Source: an uncultured Bacteroides sp.
GTDB taxonomy: Bacteria; Bacteroidota; Bacteroidia; Bacteroidales; Bacteroidaceae
DNA: 48,351 nt
Assembly (NCBI GenBank): GCA_949296855.1
Contig: CASFRN010000159.1
Span: forward strand, 1 to 48,351
Direction: 5' to 3'
The notes beneath the pieces are model-generated. The model had not been told where the DNA came from. It did not search any database and saw only the letters and a list, made by a program, of their open reading frames with translations. The translations under genes and the position numbers were made by a program. Shown here piece by piece: positions 18,033-25,686 of the stretch. Position 1 is the stretch's first letter. The number at the start of each line of letters is the position of its first letter.

Positions 18033-19682
18033 AATAGTGTTCTGTAAGTATTCCGCGACCGCTTCGGCACACCGTTCTCCGTCGATGCCTGCCGAGACGA
18101 TTCCTCCGGCATATCCGGCTCCTTCGCCGCAGGGGAAGAGTCCTTTCACTTCTATGTGTTGGAGTGTTTCGGCATTGCGGGTGATGCGGACGGGAGCCGA
18201 AGTGCGGGTTTCTACAGCTATCATTACTGCATCGTTGGTAAGGAAGCCGCGCGAACTTTTTCCGAACGCTTGAAAACCTTGGCTCAGGCGGTCGCTGATG
18301 AACTTCGGCATCCAGAAATGAAGCGGAGAGGAGATTAGTCCGGGACTGTATGAGGAGGGAGGCAGGTCGTAACTCAGCTTCTTGCGGGTAAAGTCCGCCA
18401 TCCGTTGCGCAGGAGCCGTTTGGCGCATATTCCCTTGTTGCCAGCAGATTTGTTCTAATTTCTCTTGGAATCGCATCATCGCTAACGGATGAACGTTTCC
18501 TTCCTCTGTCTTTGCTTGCGCTATCAAGGCTTCGGTTTGGGCTTCTGCAGAGTCAGGATAGGCTTCGCAGGCTTGAAGTTGCAGGTCGGGATGTGCGAGG
18601 TCTTCAGTGCGGAGTTCCACCACCATGCCCGAGTTGCTCCATTTCGTTCCGCGGTTGCTGGGGCTCATTCCGTTTACCACAATCTGATGCGGACCGCTTG
18701 CAGCCGGAACCACAAAACCTCCGGGGCACATACAGAAGCTGTACACGCCGCGTCCGTCCACTTGTTGCACGAAGCTATATTCCGCTGCAGGCAGGTATTT
18801 GCCCCGTCCCGCTTTATTATGGTATTGGATTTGGTCTATTAGCATCGAAGGATGTTCCAGCCGTACACCTACAGCAATGCCTTTCGGTTCGATATATACC
18901 CCGTTGGCATACAGCCAGCGGTAGACATCGCGTGCCGAGTGTCCCGTGGCAAGGATGACTGGTCCGCAGAATGTCTTGCCCGTGTTCGTTTCGATGCCGG
19001 TTACTTGCCCGTGTTCGATGATAAGTGCATCCATCCGTGTCTGGAAATGTACTTCTCCGCCACAGGCAAGGATGGTGTTCCGCATGTTTTCGATGACGCG
19101 GGGAAGTTTGTCTGTTCCGATATGCGGATGTGCGTCTATCAGGATGGAGGTGTCTGCTCCGTGTTGGCAAAACACGTTTAAGATTTTCTCCACATTGCCC
19201 CGTTTCTTGCTTCGGGTGTAGAGCTTTCCGTCCGAGTATGCGCCTGCTCCTCCTTCGCCGAAACTGTAATTCGATTCGGCGTCTACTTTGTGTTCGCGGC
19301 TGATGCGTGCCAAATCCTCTTTCCGCTCGCGCACATTTTTCCCTCGTTCCACTACGATGGGGCGCAATCCTAATTCGATGAGTTTCAGCGAGGCGAAGAG
19401 TCCGCCCGGTCCTGCACCTACCACAATGACCGCAGGTTTGTCCGATACATCGCGGTATTCGGTGAAGGTGAAAGCCTCTTCTTCGGGCAGTTCGTTGATG
19501 AACACCCTTACTTTCAGGTTGACGAAAATGGTGCGTTGGCGTGCGTCGATGCTTCGTTTCAGTATGCGTATTGCCTTGATGGTCCGTACGTCCAGCCCTT
19601 TTTCCCGGCTGATGTATTGCTTGATGCTGTCATTGCTTGCCGCTTGCTCGGGCAGAAGCCGTAATTGGTATTCCTGTATCAT
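18030..19682 (-). CDS. NAD(P)/FAD-dependent oxidoreductase (COG2509-like)
   Basis: Cytoplasmic flavoprotein of 550 aa. The N-terminal roughly 80 residues form a small alpha/beta domain. The dinucleotide site follows as VVGAGPGG (87-94), then ESNYSFGEGGAGAYSDGKLY, a hallmark of this large uncharacterised family, and a C-terminal FAD motif with GLFPCGEGAGYAGGIVSAG. Natural substrate unknown. The stop codon lies in the arm of palindrome copy 4, and the start is 24 bases from the left arm of the GxxExxY element, so repeats border the gene on both sides. Confidence 0.88.
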   Translation of the reverse strand: MIQEYQLRLLPEQAASNDSIKQYISREKGLDVRTIKAIRILKRSIDARQRTIFVNLKVRVFINELPEEEAFTFTEYRDVSDKPAVIVVGAGPGGLFASLKLIELGLRPIVVERGKNVRERKEDLARISREHKVDAESNYSFGEGGAGAYSDGKLYTRSKKRGNVEKILNVFCQHGADTSILIDAHPHIGTDKLPRVIENMRNTILACGGEVHFQTRMDALIIEHGQVTGIETNTGKTFCGPVILATGHSARDVYRWLYANGVYIEPKGIAVGVRLEHPSMLIDQIQYHNKAGRGKYLPAAEYSFVQQVDGRGVYSFCMCPGGFVVPAASGPHQIVVNGMSPSNRGTKWSNSGMVVELRTEDLAHPDLQLQACEAYPDSAEAQTEALIAQAKTEEGNVHPLAMMRFQEKLEQICWQQGNMRQTAPAQRMADFTRKKLSYDLPPSSYSPGLISSPLHFWMPKFISDRLSQGFQAFGKSSRGFLTNDAVMIAVETRTSAPVRITRNAETLQHIEVKGLFPCGEGAGYAGGIVSAGIDGERCAEAVAEYLQNTI

Positions 19683-19705
19683 AAGTTCTATTTGTTTTTA
19701 GGGTT

Positions 19706-20175
19706 AAACGCAGATTTTCGCAGATTAACGCAGATTTTTAATTTTATTGTACATATCTTCTTATTCCGTTTTGTAAATTGGCATTGAAGAAATTTATTAA
19801 TAGTCCTAAATGGATGCCGCTTAATCTTAGGTAAGTCATAATTTGGGCTGTATGGATAGGCAAAAGTCGCTCTACCGTCTTTAGCTCTACAATGATTTTT
19901 CTTTCTACCATAATGTCTATGCGGTATTCGCAATCGATATGTGTATTGTCATAGATAACCGGAAGCTCTTTTTGCCTTTCATATCCGATGCCTAATTTAT
20001 TTAGTTCATAACATAAGCAAGCCTCGTATGTGCTTTCTAATAGTCCGGGACCTAACTCTTTATGGACTTTGTAAGCACATCCGATAATTTGATATGCCAA
20101 TTCGTTTGTTTCTTTATCAATATATACCATAGGAAAGATTTTAAATCTGCGTTAATCTGCGAAAATCTGCGTTTC
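19706..20175. mobile_element. Palindrome-bounded element carrying a GxxExxY gene
   Basis: The 32-nt arms at 19706-19737 and 20143-20174 are perfect inverted repeats built of AACGCAGATT-type 10-bp units. They are the same arms seen at copies 1-4 and 6. The loop is exactly one gene: 6 bases separate the arm from the stop codon, and 12 bases separate the start codon from the other arm. The whole is 470 bp between the FAD oxidoreductase and radA. The layout is that of an autonomous element whose short copies have lost the gene. Mobility is inferred; no target-site duplication was identified. Confidence 0.6.
19744..20130 (-). CDS. GxxExxY protein, PD-(D/E)XK nuclease-like
   Basis: Small protein of 128 aa with the family motif G29-L-L-E32-S-T-Y35. 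Read as a PD-(D/E)XK fold, the expected residues are in order. E32 is in the first helix, D72 (YRIDIMV) starts a core strand, E82-L-K84 (VELKTVE) follows on the next strand, and Q96-xxx-Y100 resembles the QxxxY motif of RecB/Cas4-type nucleases. The family is placed in the PDDEXK superfamily (Pfam PDDEXK_3). Its biological role is not established. All active-site residues are present, so it is likely catalytically intact. It is enclosed by perfect palindromic arms that recur elsewhere in the window. Confidence 0.88.
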   Translation of the reverse strand: MVYIDKETNELAYQIIGCAYKVHKELGPGLLESTYEACLCYELNKLGIGYERQKELPVIYDNTHIDCEYRIDIMVERKIIVELKTVERLLPIHTAQIMTYLRLSGIHLGLLINFFNANLQNGIRRYVQ

Positions 20176-20204
20176 AAAAAATGTCCTCTGTGCTGAGAAA
20201 AAAA

Positions 20205-21578
20205 TCATCCGAAGAGTTCCCGGAAGGCTTCTTCTACTTTCCGCACCGGCACTAACTCGATATGGATTTTGCTTCGGTTCAGACCTTGCAGATTATGTTT
20301 CGGGATGAGCATACGCTTGAAGCCTAACTTTTCCGCCTCGCTGATGCGTTGTTCGATGCGGTTCACGGGGCGGATTTCACCGCTCAGTCCTACTTCGCCA
20401 GCCATGCAGACACCTGTTTCTATCTCTGTGTCCATGTTGCTCGAAAGGATGGCACTGATGACCGCTAAGTCGATGGCTGGGTCGTTTACTTTCAGACCGC
20501 CGGCGATGTTGAGGAACACGTCTTTCTGTGCCAACTTGAATCCCACACGCTTTTCCAATACGGCGAGCAGCATGTTCATACGGCGCAAGTCGAAACCTGT
20601 GGCAGAGCGTTGGGGCATACCGTAAGCGGCGGTGCTCACCAATGCCTGCACTTCGATGAGGAACGGGCGGATGCCTTCCACCGCACAAGCAATAGCAACG
20701 CCGCTCATACCCTCGTGGTCTTGTGTCAGGAGCAGTTCCGAAGGGTTGCTCACTTGGCGCAGTCCGTCTTGGCGCATTTCGTAGATGCCTAATTCGGCAG
20801 TGCTCCCGAAACGGTTCTTGATGCTCCGCAAGATGCGGTACATATAGTGCTGGTCGCCTTCGAATTGCAATACCGTGTCTACGATGTGCTCTAATACCTT
20901 CGGTCCGGCTATGCTTCCCTCCTTATTAATATGTCCGATAAGGATGACGGGGGTGCCGGTCTCTTTGGCGAACTTCAGGATGGCGGCTGAACATTCGCGC
21001 ACTTGCACGATGCTTCCGGGCGAGGAGTCGATGGTTTCGGTCGATATGGTCTGGATAGAGTCGATGATGACCAGGTCGGGAGCCGTGTTCTTGATGTGGG
21101 TAAAGATTTGCTCCAACGATGTTTCGCAGGCTATCAGCAATTGCGTTTCTTCCGGATGCGGGATGCGGTCGGCACGGAGTTTCAGTTGGCGTGCGCTTTC
21201 TTCGCCCGATACATAAAGCACTTTCAAGTCGGGCAGGCGGAGCACGGTTTGCAGGATGAGGGTTGATTTCCCGATGCCCGGTTCGCCTCCGATAAGCGTG
21301 AGCGAGCCTTCTACCAGTCCGCCTCCTAATACCCGGTTCAGTTCGTCGTCCTTCATGTCAATGCGTAGTTCCTCGCTTGAGGTGATTTCGTGCAGCCGTT
21401 GAGGTTTGGTCCGTACCGCTTCGATGCCGTGTGCCACGTGTTTTGCCACGGGAGTTTCCTTGCGCACTACTTCTTCTGTAAACGTGTTCCATTGTCCGCA
21501 CGAAGGGCATTTCCCTGCCCATTTGGGTGATTCGTACCCACAATTGGTGCATACATATACCGTCTTTTCCTTAGCCAT
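20205..21578 (-). CDS. radA: DNA repair protein RadA (Sms)
   Basis: RecA-like DnaB-type helicase that promotes branch migration during recombination. The protein is 457 aa. It has an N-terminal zinc finger (C10xxC13, C24xxC27), Walker A GEPGIGKST (98-106), the RadA-specific KNRFG motif at 254-258 and a C-terminal Lon-like domain (ALVSTAAYGMPQRSATGFD, AGEVGLSGEIRPV). Everything expected is present and the length is standard. It has its own promoter upstream. Confidence 0.95.
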   Translation of the reverse strand: MAKEKTVYVCTNCGYESPKWAGKCPSCGQWNTFTEEVVRKETPVAKHVAHGIEAVRTKPQRLHEITSSEELRIDMKDDELNRVLGGGLVEGSLTLIGGEPGIGKSTLILQTVLRLPDLKVLYVSGEESARQLKLRADRIPHPEETQLLIACETSLEQIFTHIKNTAPDLVIIDSIQTISTETIDSSPGSIVQVRECSAAILKFAKETGTPVILIGHINKEGSIAGPKVLEHIVDTVLQFEGDQHYMYRILRSIKNRFGSTAELGIYEMRQDGLRQVSNPSELLLTQDHEGMSGVAIACAVEGIRPFLIEVQALVSTAAYGMPQRSATGFDLRRMNMLLAVLEKRVGFKLAQKDVFLNIAGGLKVNDPAIDLAVISAILSSNMDTEIETGVCMAGEVGLSGEIRPVNRIEQRISEAEKLGFKRMLIPKHNLQGLNRSKIHIELVPVRKVEEAFRELFG

Positions 21579-21603
21579 ACCTTTGTTTCTTCTATAATTG
21601 GGG

Positions 21604-21611
21604 CAAACTTA
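21604..21611 (-). promoter_or_regulatory. -7 promoter box of radA
   Basis: On the minus strand TAAGTTTG, a full match to TAnnTTTG, 25 bases before the radA ATG. Confidence 0.55.
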
Positions 21612-21787
21612 GATAAAAATCCGCGATTTCTGTGTTTTTGGAAGCGAAAAAATGTATAGTCGTTTTGAGGAATCATAGTGGCCGGTCAGGAATACGGATA
21701 ATGTTGCGTTAAAATGTTTCGGTAATCAGATATGGCTGGTTTCAGAAATAATCATTACATTTGTTTGGGCAATATAGCATCCGCTTA

Positions 21788-21848
21788 AAGATTATTAATC
21801 TTGCGGCGTGAAGATTATTAATCTTACAGCGTGAAGATTATTAATCTT
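21788..21848. repeat. Three AAGATTATTAATCTT palindromes at 23-bp period
   Basis: AAGATTATTAATCTT occurs at 21788-21802, 21811-21825 and 21834-21848, separated by 8-nt spacers (GCGGCGTG, ACAGCGTG). Each copy is itself a near-perfect dyad. They occupy the gap before the gene at 21928; the rest of that gap (21612-21787) shows nothing recognisable. Confidence 0.85.
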
Positions 21849-21927
21849 GCCCAACTGGCAGTTATATGCCGAAGGATGTTTTCGGTATTATCTATGGTTT
21901 TACAATATTTTCAAATAAGGATAGTGC

Positions 21928-22560
21928 ATGAAAGGAAGAAATGCGATAAAGAAATTGCGAAAAGAACGGAGAGAAAGGCTAAAATTGGTTGATAAGCAAC
22001 GGTCGGATAGACGGTTGGGGCTTGCCGTGGCATTGTTATGCTTGTTTGGTTATATGGCTTGTGTGGGTGCTTTTTTTGTGGCATTGGCGAAATTTCGGAA
22101 TACGATTACTGATGCTTCGTGCGGATTATTCTTTTGCGGTGATTTCCTGTTGCCGGCTTTTGGGGTAGCGGCGTTTCTTTTTTGTTGGTATAACCGTAGA
22201 AATCCAATAAATGGTTTGTCTCTTTTAAAAAAGCAGTGGAGATATATGAAAAGAGGTATTGCGCTTTTGTTGTTAAGTGTTGTTGCGGTATCTCCTGTTG
22301 TGCTTTTTTTGTTTTTAGGAGGGAATTATTTTTTCTCAGATAAGCAGACTTATACACAAGAATGGATGATAGTGGGTAAAAAAACGAGTAGGGGGAGGGG
22401 AAAAGGTACTTATTATTATTTGATGTTGCAATCGGACGCAAAGATTTTTGATTTGAGCGTAGACGTTGATTCCTTTTCTGAATATCAAGTTGGGGAGGTT
22501 TGTACGCTTACCTTATGTAAAGGCGGATTCGGTTGGTTTTATGTTGTAGATTATGATTAG
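21928..22560 (+). CDS. Membrane protein of unknown function
   Basis: I do not recognise this 210-aa protein. It starts with a strongly basic segment (KGRNAIKKLRKERRERLK). Three hydrophobic helices follow at about residues 32-56, 68-90 and 110-133, and then a soluble tail of roughly 70 residues with alternating beta-like sequence (TYYYLMLQSDAKIFDLSVDV). The tail resembles a small beta domain, but no motif stands out. It stands alone downstream of the triple palindrome, with AT-rich codon choice compared with its neighbours, which suggests a lineage-specific gene. Confidence 0.7.
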   Translation: MKGRNAIKKLRKERRERLKLVDKQRSDRRLGLAVALLCLFGYMACVGAFFVALAKFRNTITDASCGLFFCGDFLLPAFGVAAFLFCWYNRRNPINGLSLLKKQWRYMKRGIALLLLSVVAVSPVVLFLFLGGNYFFSDKQTYTQEWMIVGKKTSRGRGKGTYYYLMLQSDAKIFDLSVDVDSFSEYQVGEVCTLTLCKGGFGWFYVVDYD

Positions 22561-22654
22561 TGGTATTTTCTCTGAACTGAATGGATTTGCAGGCATGGGG
22601 TGTAGGTAATTCGATGAATATCCTTATATTTGTACTTGATGTTTAATTCTTAAA

Positions 22655-23545
22655 ATGAAAGGGAAGCGTATGAAAACAAGGAAGAGATGGACCCGGATGC
22701 TGCTTGTAGGCTGTGCCGTTTTGGTATGCGGTTGTGGAGGAAACGCAAAGAAGCAAGTTACGGAGAGGATGGAAAATGATTCGTTGCAAACAGCAGGTAC
22801 TGTGCAGACGCGTCAAGTGGGACAAGTGAAGGTGACTTGGTTGCAAGACAATGCGGAAGACAAACTGATGCCGGCTTCGCTGTTTGCCGCCGCTCCGGAT
22901 AGCTTGATAGAAAGCTTGTCGTTGGAGGAAGGCATACCTTCTACCATCAGCACGTTTTGGGTGGAAACGGAAGGCGTGAAGATTTTGTTTGACGCGGGTT
23001 TGGGTGCGCCCGACAGTCGTTTGCCGGCAGGGTTGGATTCGATAGGCGTGAAGCCGGAAGAGGTGAAATATGTGTATCTCACTCATTTCCATCACGACCA
23101 TATCGGCGGTATGCTGAAAGGAGGCACAGCCGTGTTTGCTAATGCTGAGGTGTATGCGGCGAAGGCGGAATACGACGGGTGGATGAAGATGGAAGCCGAC
23201 AGGCGGGCAGAAGTGGAGATGTTTGCACGGGTATATAAGGACCGGCTGCATTTCTTCGAGTTCGGGGATACGTTGCCGGGTAAGGTTGCCGCACTGGAAG
23301 CCGTAGGACACACACCGGGACATACGGTTTATCAGGTAGGCAAGCTGTTGGTTATCGGTGACTTGATTCACGGTGCCGCGCTTCAGCTGGGGCATCCCGA
23401 TATATGTCCTTCGTTTGACATGGATCCGGAGCAGGCCGTCCGTTCGCGCAAGCACTACTTGCAGTATGCCAAGGATAACGGTCTGACGATGGCGGGTATG
23501 CATCTTCCCGCTCCTTCTGTTATGGAGCCGCCTTTTACATATTGA
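22655..23545 (+). CDS. Metallo-beta-lactamase fold lipoprotein
   Basis: Exported metal-dependent hydrolase of 296 aa. A basic N-terminus and hydrophobic stretch end in a lipobox-like VCGC with C27, so it is probably a lipoprotein. The zinc site reads H144-x-H146-H147-D148-H149 (THFHHDHIGG), with further ligands in GHTPGHT and GDLIHGAAL. The central text VETEGVKILFDAGLG resembles lactonase-like MBL proteins, but the substrate cannot be assigned. A second in-frame ATG at 22670 (M6) is an alternative start. Confidence 0.82.
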   Translation: MKGKRMKTRKRWTRMLLVGCAVLVCGCGGNAKKQVTERMENDSLQTAGTVQTRQVGQVKVTWLQDNAEDKLMPASLFAAAPDSLIESLSLEEGIPSTISTFWVETEGVKILFDAGLGAPDSRLPAGLDSIGVKPEEVKYVYLTHFHHDHIGGMLKGGTAVFANAEVYAAKAEYDGWMKMEADRRAEVEMFARVYKDRLHFFEFGDTLPGKVAALEAVGHTPGHTVYQVGKLLVIGDLIHGAALQLGHPDICPSFDMDPEQAVRSRKHYLQYAKDNGLTMAGMHLPAPSVMEPPFTY

Positions 23546-23596
23546 GTGTGAAAAAATTGTATTGTTATTGGAGATTTGGATAGTGGCTCCGGTGAA

Positions 23597-23640
23597 AAGA
23601 CGCAGGGAAATATCTTTAATTTAATATAACCCTGTGTCTT
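23597..23640. terminator. Hairpin between MBL and NigD-like genes
   Basis: AAGACGCAGGG (23597-23607) pairs with CCCTGTGTCTT (23630-23640) across an AT-rich loop, between two convergent genes. The arm design resembles the CACAGATT palindromes, but the sequence is distinct. Confidence 0.6.
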
Positions 23641-23668
23641 TGTGTGTTAATTTGTCCGTCTTAGTCTT

Positions 23669-24370
23669 TTAATCTTTGGGCGAGCAATAGTCGAATTCGA
23701 TTTCTTTTTCTCCGTGGTAGGATTTCCATTTCAGTGTCAGCTTGACGGTTTTCCCTTCCGTATCGGGCAAGGTGTCATCCAGTTTGAAAGCTGCCATTCC
23801 GTCTGCTTGCCCACCGTAATTGTCGCCATAAGCGTTGTGTCGGAATTCTACTTCATACGGGTTGTTCGGATTGTTCGTAGGCAAGAGGTTTATGAAATGT
23901 TTGGTTCCTCGGTTTCCTGTGATAAACCGGAAATGGAGACTCAGGTATCCGTCTTCGGCTATGTTGAACCGGTCGCGCACGATGTCGATGGGGTCGGTGC
24001 CGTACACTGAATCGTTCTTTTCACCCAGGTCGGCGGCTATGGGCTTCGTCAGGATGCTGTCCATCCAATAGATATGCGCCGCACGGTCGTAAGTGCCTGC
24101 CGGGTCTTCAGAATAGTCGAAATTTATCAATGCCCTCACTTCCTTTTCTCCGAATGGGGAAGAGGCGATGTTGACCGGAAGCATTGTGGTGCTGTCATCC
24201 AATTGCAGGAAGAAAGTGCCGTCAGTATCGGTCTTGGCGGTCACGATACCCTCATAATTGCCTAAGTTGTAGACATAGTCATCATCGTTTAGACATGACT
24301 GCAAGGCGAGTGTACTGCTTAGCGTAACGGTAAGCAGTAATGTTTTAGTCCATTTGTTCATTGTGTTCAT
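23669..24370 (-). CDS. NigD-like lipoprotein
   Basis: Exported lipoprotein of 233 aa with a signal sequence ending in the lipobox LQSC (C26). The mature part has the two beta-rich halves of NigD-like proteins. The first half (VTAKTDTDGTFFLQLDDSTT... RALINFDY) resembles an OB-like domain, and the second (DGYLSLHFRFITGNRGTKHF... EVEFRHNAYGD... KLTLKWKSYHGEKEIEFDY) matches the family's C-terminal domain. NigD was named from the nig operon of a Prevotella; most members have unknown roles at the cell surface. It is transcribed alone. Confidence 0.87.
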   Translation of the reverse strand: MNTMNKWTKTLLLTVTLSSTLALQSCLNDDDYVYNLGNYEGIVTAKTDTDGTFFLQLDDSTTMLPVNIASSPFGEKEVRALINFDYSEDPAGTYDRAAHIYWMDSILTKPIAADLGEKNDSVYGTDPIDIVRDRFNIAEDGYLSLHFRFITGNRGTKHFINLLPTNNPNNPYEVEFRHNAYGDNYGGQADGMAAFKLDDTLPDTEGKTVKLTLKWKSYHGEKEIEFDYCSPKD

Positions 24371-24495
24371 AATGCGTCTGTAGTGTTGTTTTGCCTATAA
24401 AATGCGGTTTATACGTGAATCCTGCATAAAAAGATGTTAAATAAATAAAAAATGGACGATAGCCTGTCAGTCTTTATACGTTGCATGACATCGGT

Positions 24496-24798
24496 TTAGG
24501 ATTTGATGTAATCGGAATGCTTATTCGCAATTAGTTCTCTCCAAAGGTGAAGTAAGGCAGGCAGTGGGTGATAGAGTAGCATGCGTGGTCCGGCATAGCG
24601 CATGACGGTGCGCATCTGTTCCTGCATCCGAGGGCTGTAGCAGTGGACGGGACATTGTTTGCAAGTCGGTTTGTGTTTGCCATAGCGGCAATGGGATAAA
24701 CGTGCATGGGCGTACTCCAATAGCTTAAGGCAATCGGGGCAGAGCGTGGAATTGCCCTCTTTATGTCGGCAATATAGTGAAATCATTTGTTCTACCAC
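24496..24798 (-). CDS. YgbA-family protein ('nitrous oxide-stimulated promoter' family)
   Basis: Small cysteine-rich protein, 100 aa from the GTG at 24798. The family pattern is clear: MISLYCRHKE, C19xxC22 (LCPDCLKLLEYAHARL), then CRYGKHKPTCKQCPVHCY and a helical tail MRYAGPRMLLYHPLPALLHL. Members are linked to nitrosative stress by expression in E. coli; the biochemical role is unknown. The reading frame stays open upstream of the GTG and encodes SRIKQEKR, which looks like the normal family N-terminus, yet no ATG, GTG or TTG precedes it before a stop. The true start is therefore uncertain. It lies 72 bases after the acetyltransferase gene, probably in the same transcript. Confidence 0.82.
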   Translation of the reverse strand: MVEQMISLYCRHKEGNSTLCPDCLKLLEYAHARLSHCRYGKHKPTCKQCPVHCYSPRMQEQMRTVMRYAGPRMLLYHPLPALLHLWRELIANKHSDYIKS

Positions 24799-24870
24799 GC
24801 GTTTCTCTTGTTTGATACGTGAGTCGATAGGGCGGTAAGTGTTTAAAAGGAAAGTGAAAAAACAGATGGT

Positions 24871-25476
24871 TTATCGCGTCAGTTTGTCTTTTTCGGTTAT
24901 GGGACGAATCACCCGGCACGGATTTCCTGCAGCTAATGAATCGGATGGTATGCTGCGGGTGACCACGCTTCCCGCGCCGATTACGACACGGTCGCCTATC
25001 GTCACGCCTCCACAAATGACAACGTTGCTTGCTATCCAGCAATCATTGCCGATGGTAATAGGGCGGGCGTATTCTTGGTCGTGCATTATTCCTTTTGCAT
25101 CGGGATACATTCGTCTTTCGTCTGCTACGGAGGGATGTACAGGAGTAGCAATGGTGCAATTGGGGCCGATGAAGACATTGTCGCCTATTGTGACATTACA
25201 ACTATCGAGTACGGTCAGATTGAAGTTGGCATAGAAATTTTTTCCTGTGCGGGTGAATATTCCGTAGTCGAAATAGATAGGCCCTTGTAAGTAGCATCCG
25301 CCTGTATGTTGAGGAAGCAGTTCGTCGATGATTTGCCGGCGCTTTTCCCGTTCGGTATCGTAAGTGGCGTTATAGTCTTGCGAGAGCCGGTGTGCTTTGT
25401 CACGCATCAACGAAAGCTCTTTATCAGCAGGGTCATACAGTTCGCCTGCCAGCATTTTTTCTTTTTCGGTCTTCAT
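24871..25476 (-). CDS. Maltose/galactoside-type O-acetyltransferase
   Basis: Left-handed beta-helix acetyltransferase (201 aa) that transfers acetyl from acetyl-CoA to a sugar. The N-terminal mac-type helix EKMLAGELYDPADKELSLMR is followed by hexapeptide repeats with the typical YFDYGIFTRTGKNFYANFNL, DNVFIGPNCTIATPVHP, where the His is catalytic, and PITIGNDCWIASNVVICGGV. Length and order match Maa/LacA. It precedes the YgbA-family gene on the same strand. The acceptor sugar is unknown; the native role may be detoxification of accumulated sugars. Confidence 0.92.
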   Translation of the reverse strand: MKTEKEKMLAGELYDPADKELSLMRDKAHRLSQDYNATYDTEREKRRQIIDELLPQHTGGCYLQGPIYFDYGIFTRTGKNFYANFNLTVLDSCNVTIGDNVFIGPNCTIATPVHPSVADERRMYPDAKGIMHDQEYARPITIGNDCWIASNVVICGGVTIGDRVVIGAGSVVTRSIPSDSLAAGNPCRVIRPITEKDKLTR

Positions 25477-25510
25477 GTTTCTTACTGATGTTTTTTGATT
25501 GGTTTGATGA

Positions 25511-25519
25511 GCGAAGATA
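25511..25519 (-). promoter_or_regulatory. Possible -7 box of the acetyltransferase gene
   Basis: On the minus strand TATCTTCGC, close to TAnnTTTG, 34 bases before the ATG. Confidence 0.4.
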
Positions 25520-25624
25520 GCGAAAAGCCCTGAAAGTCACAAAAGGCGCCGGGGCAGAGGCGGGATTTTTACGGCATTTTATATATTTTATACTTGCGGA
25601 TTGTGCGTTTCGCCGTGAATGTCC

Positions 25625-25632
25625 TACATTTG
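25625..25632 (+). promoter_or_regulatory. -7 promoter box of pfkA
   Basis: TACATTTG matches TAnnTTTG, with a TTG about 21 bases upstream (25601-25603) as a weak -33 element. Confidence 0.5.
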
Positions 25633-25686
25633 AGGTGCGTTTCCGCAGGGGAATGCATAAGATTTAACTAACACTGACAAGGCTGT

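Noticed and set aside
19706-20175. Simple terminator hairpin explanation for the arms around the GxxExxY gene
   Set aside because: The arms are 405 bases apart with a gene between them, and both match the dispersed repeat; a terminator would not need perfect inverted copies on both sides of a gene.
21788-21848. Possible small CRISPR array
   Set aside because: Only three 15-nt units with near-constant 8-nt spacers and no cas genes; the spacers are similar to one another, unlike CRISPR spacers.
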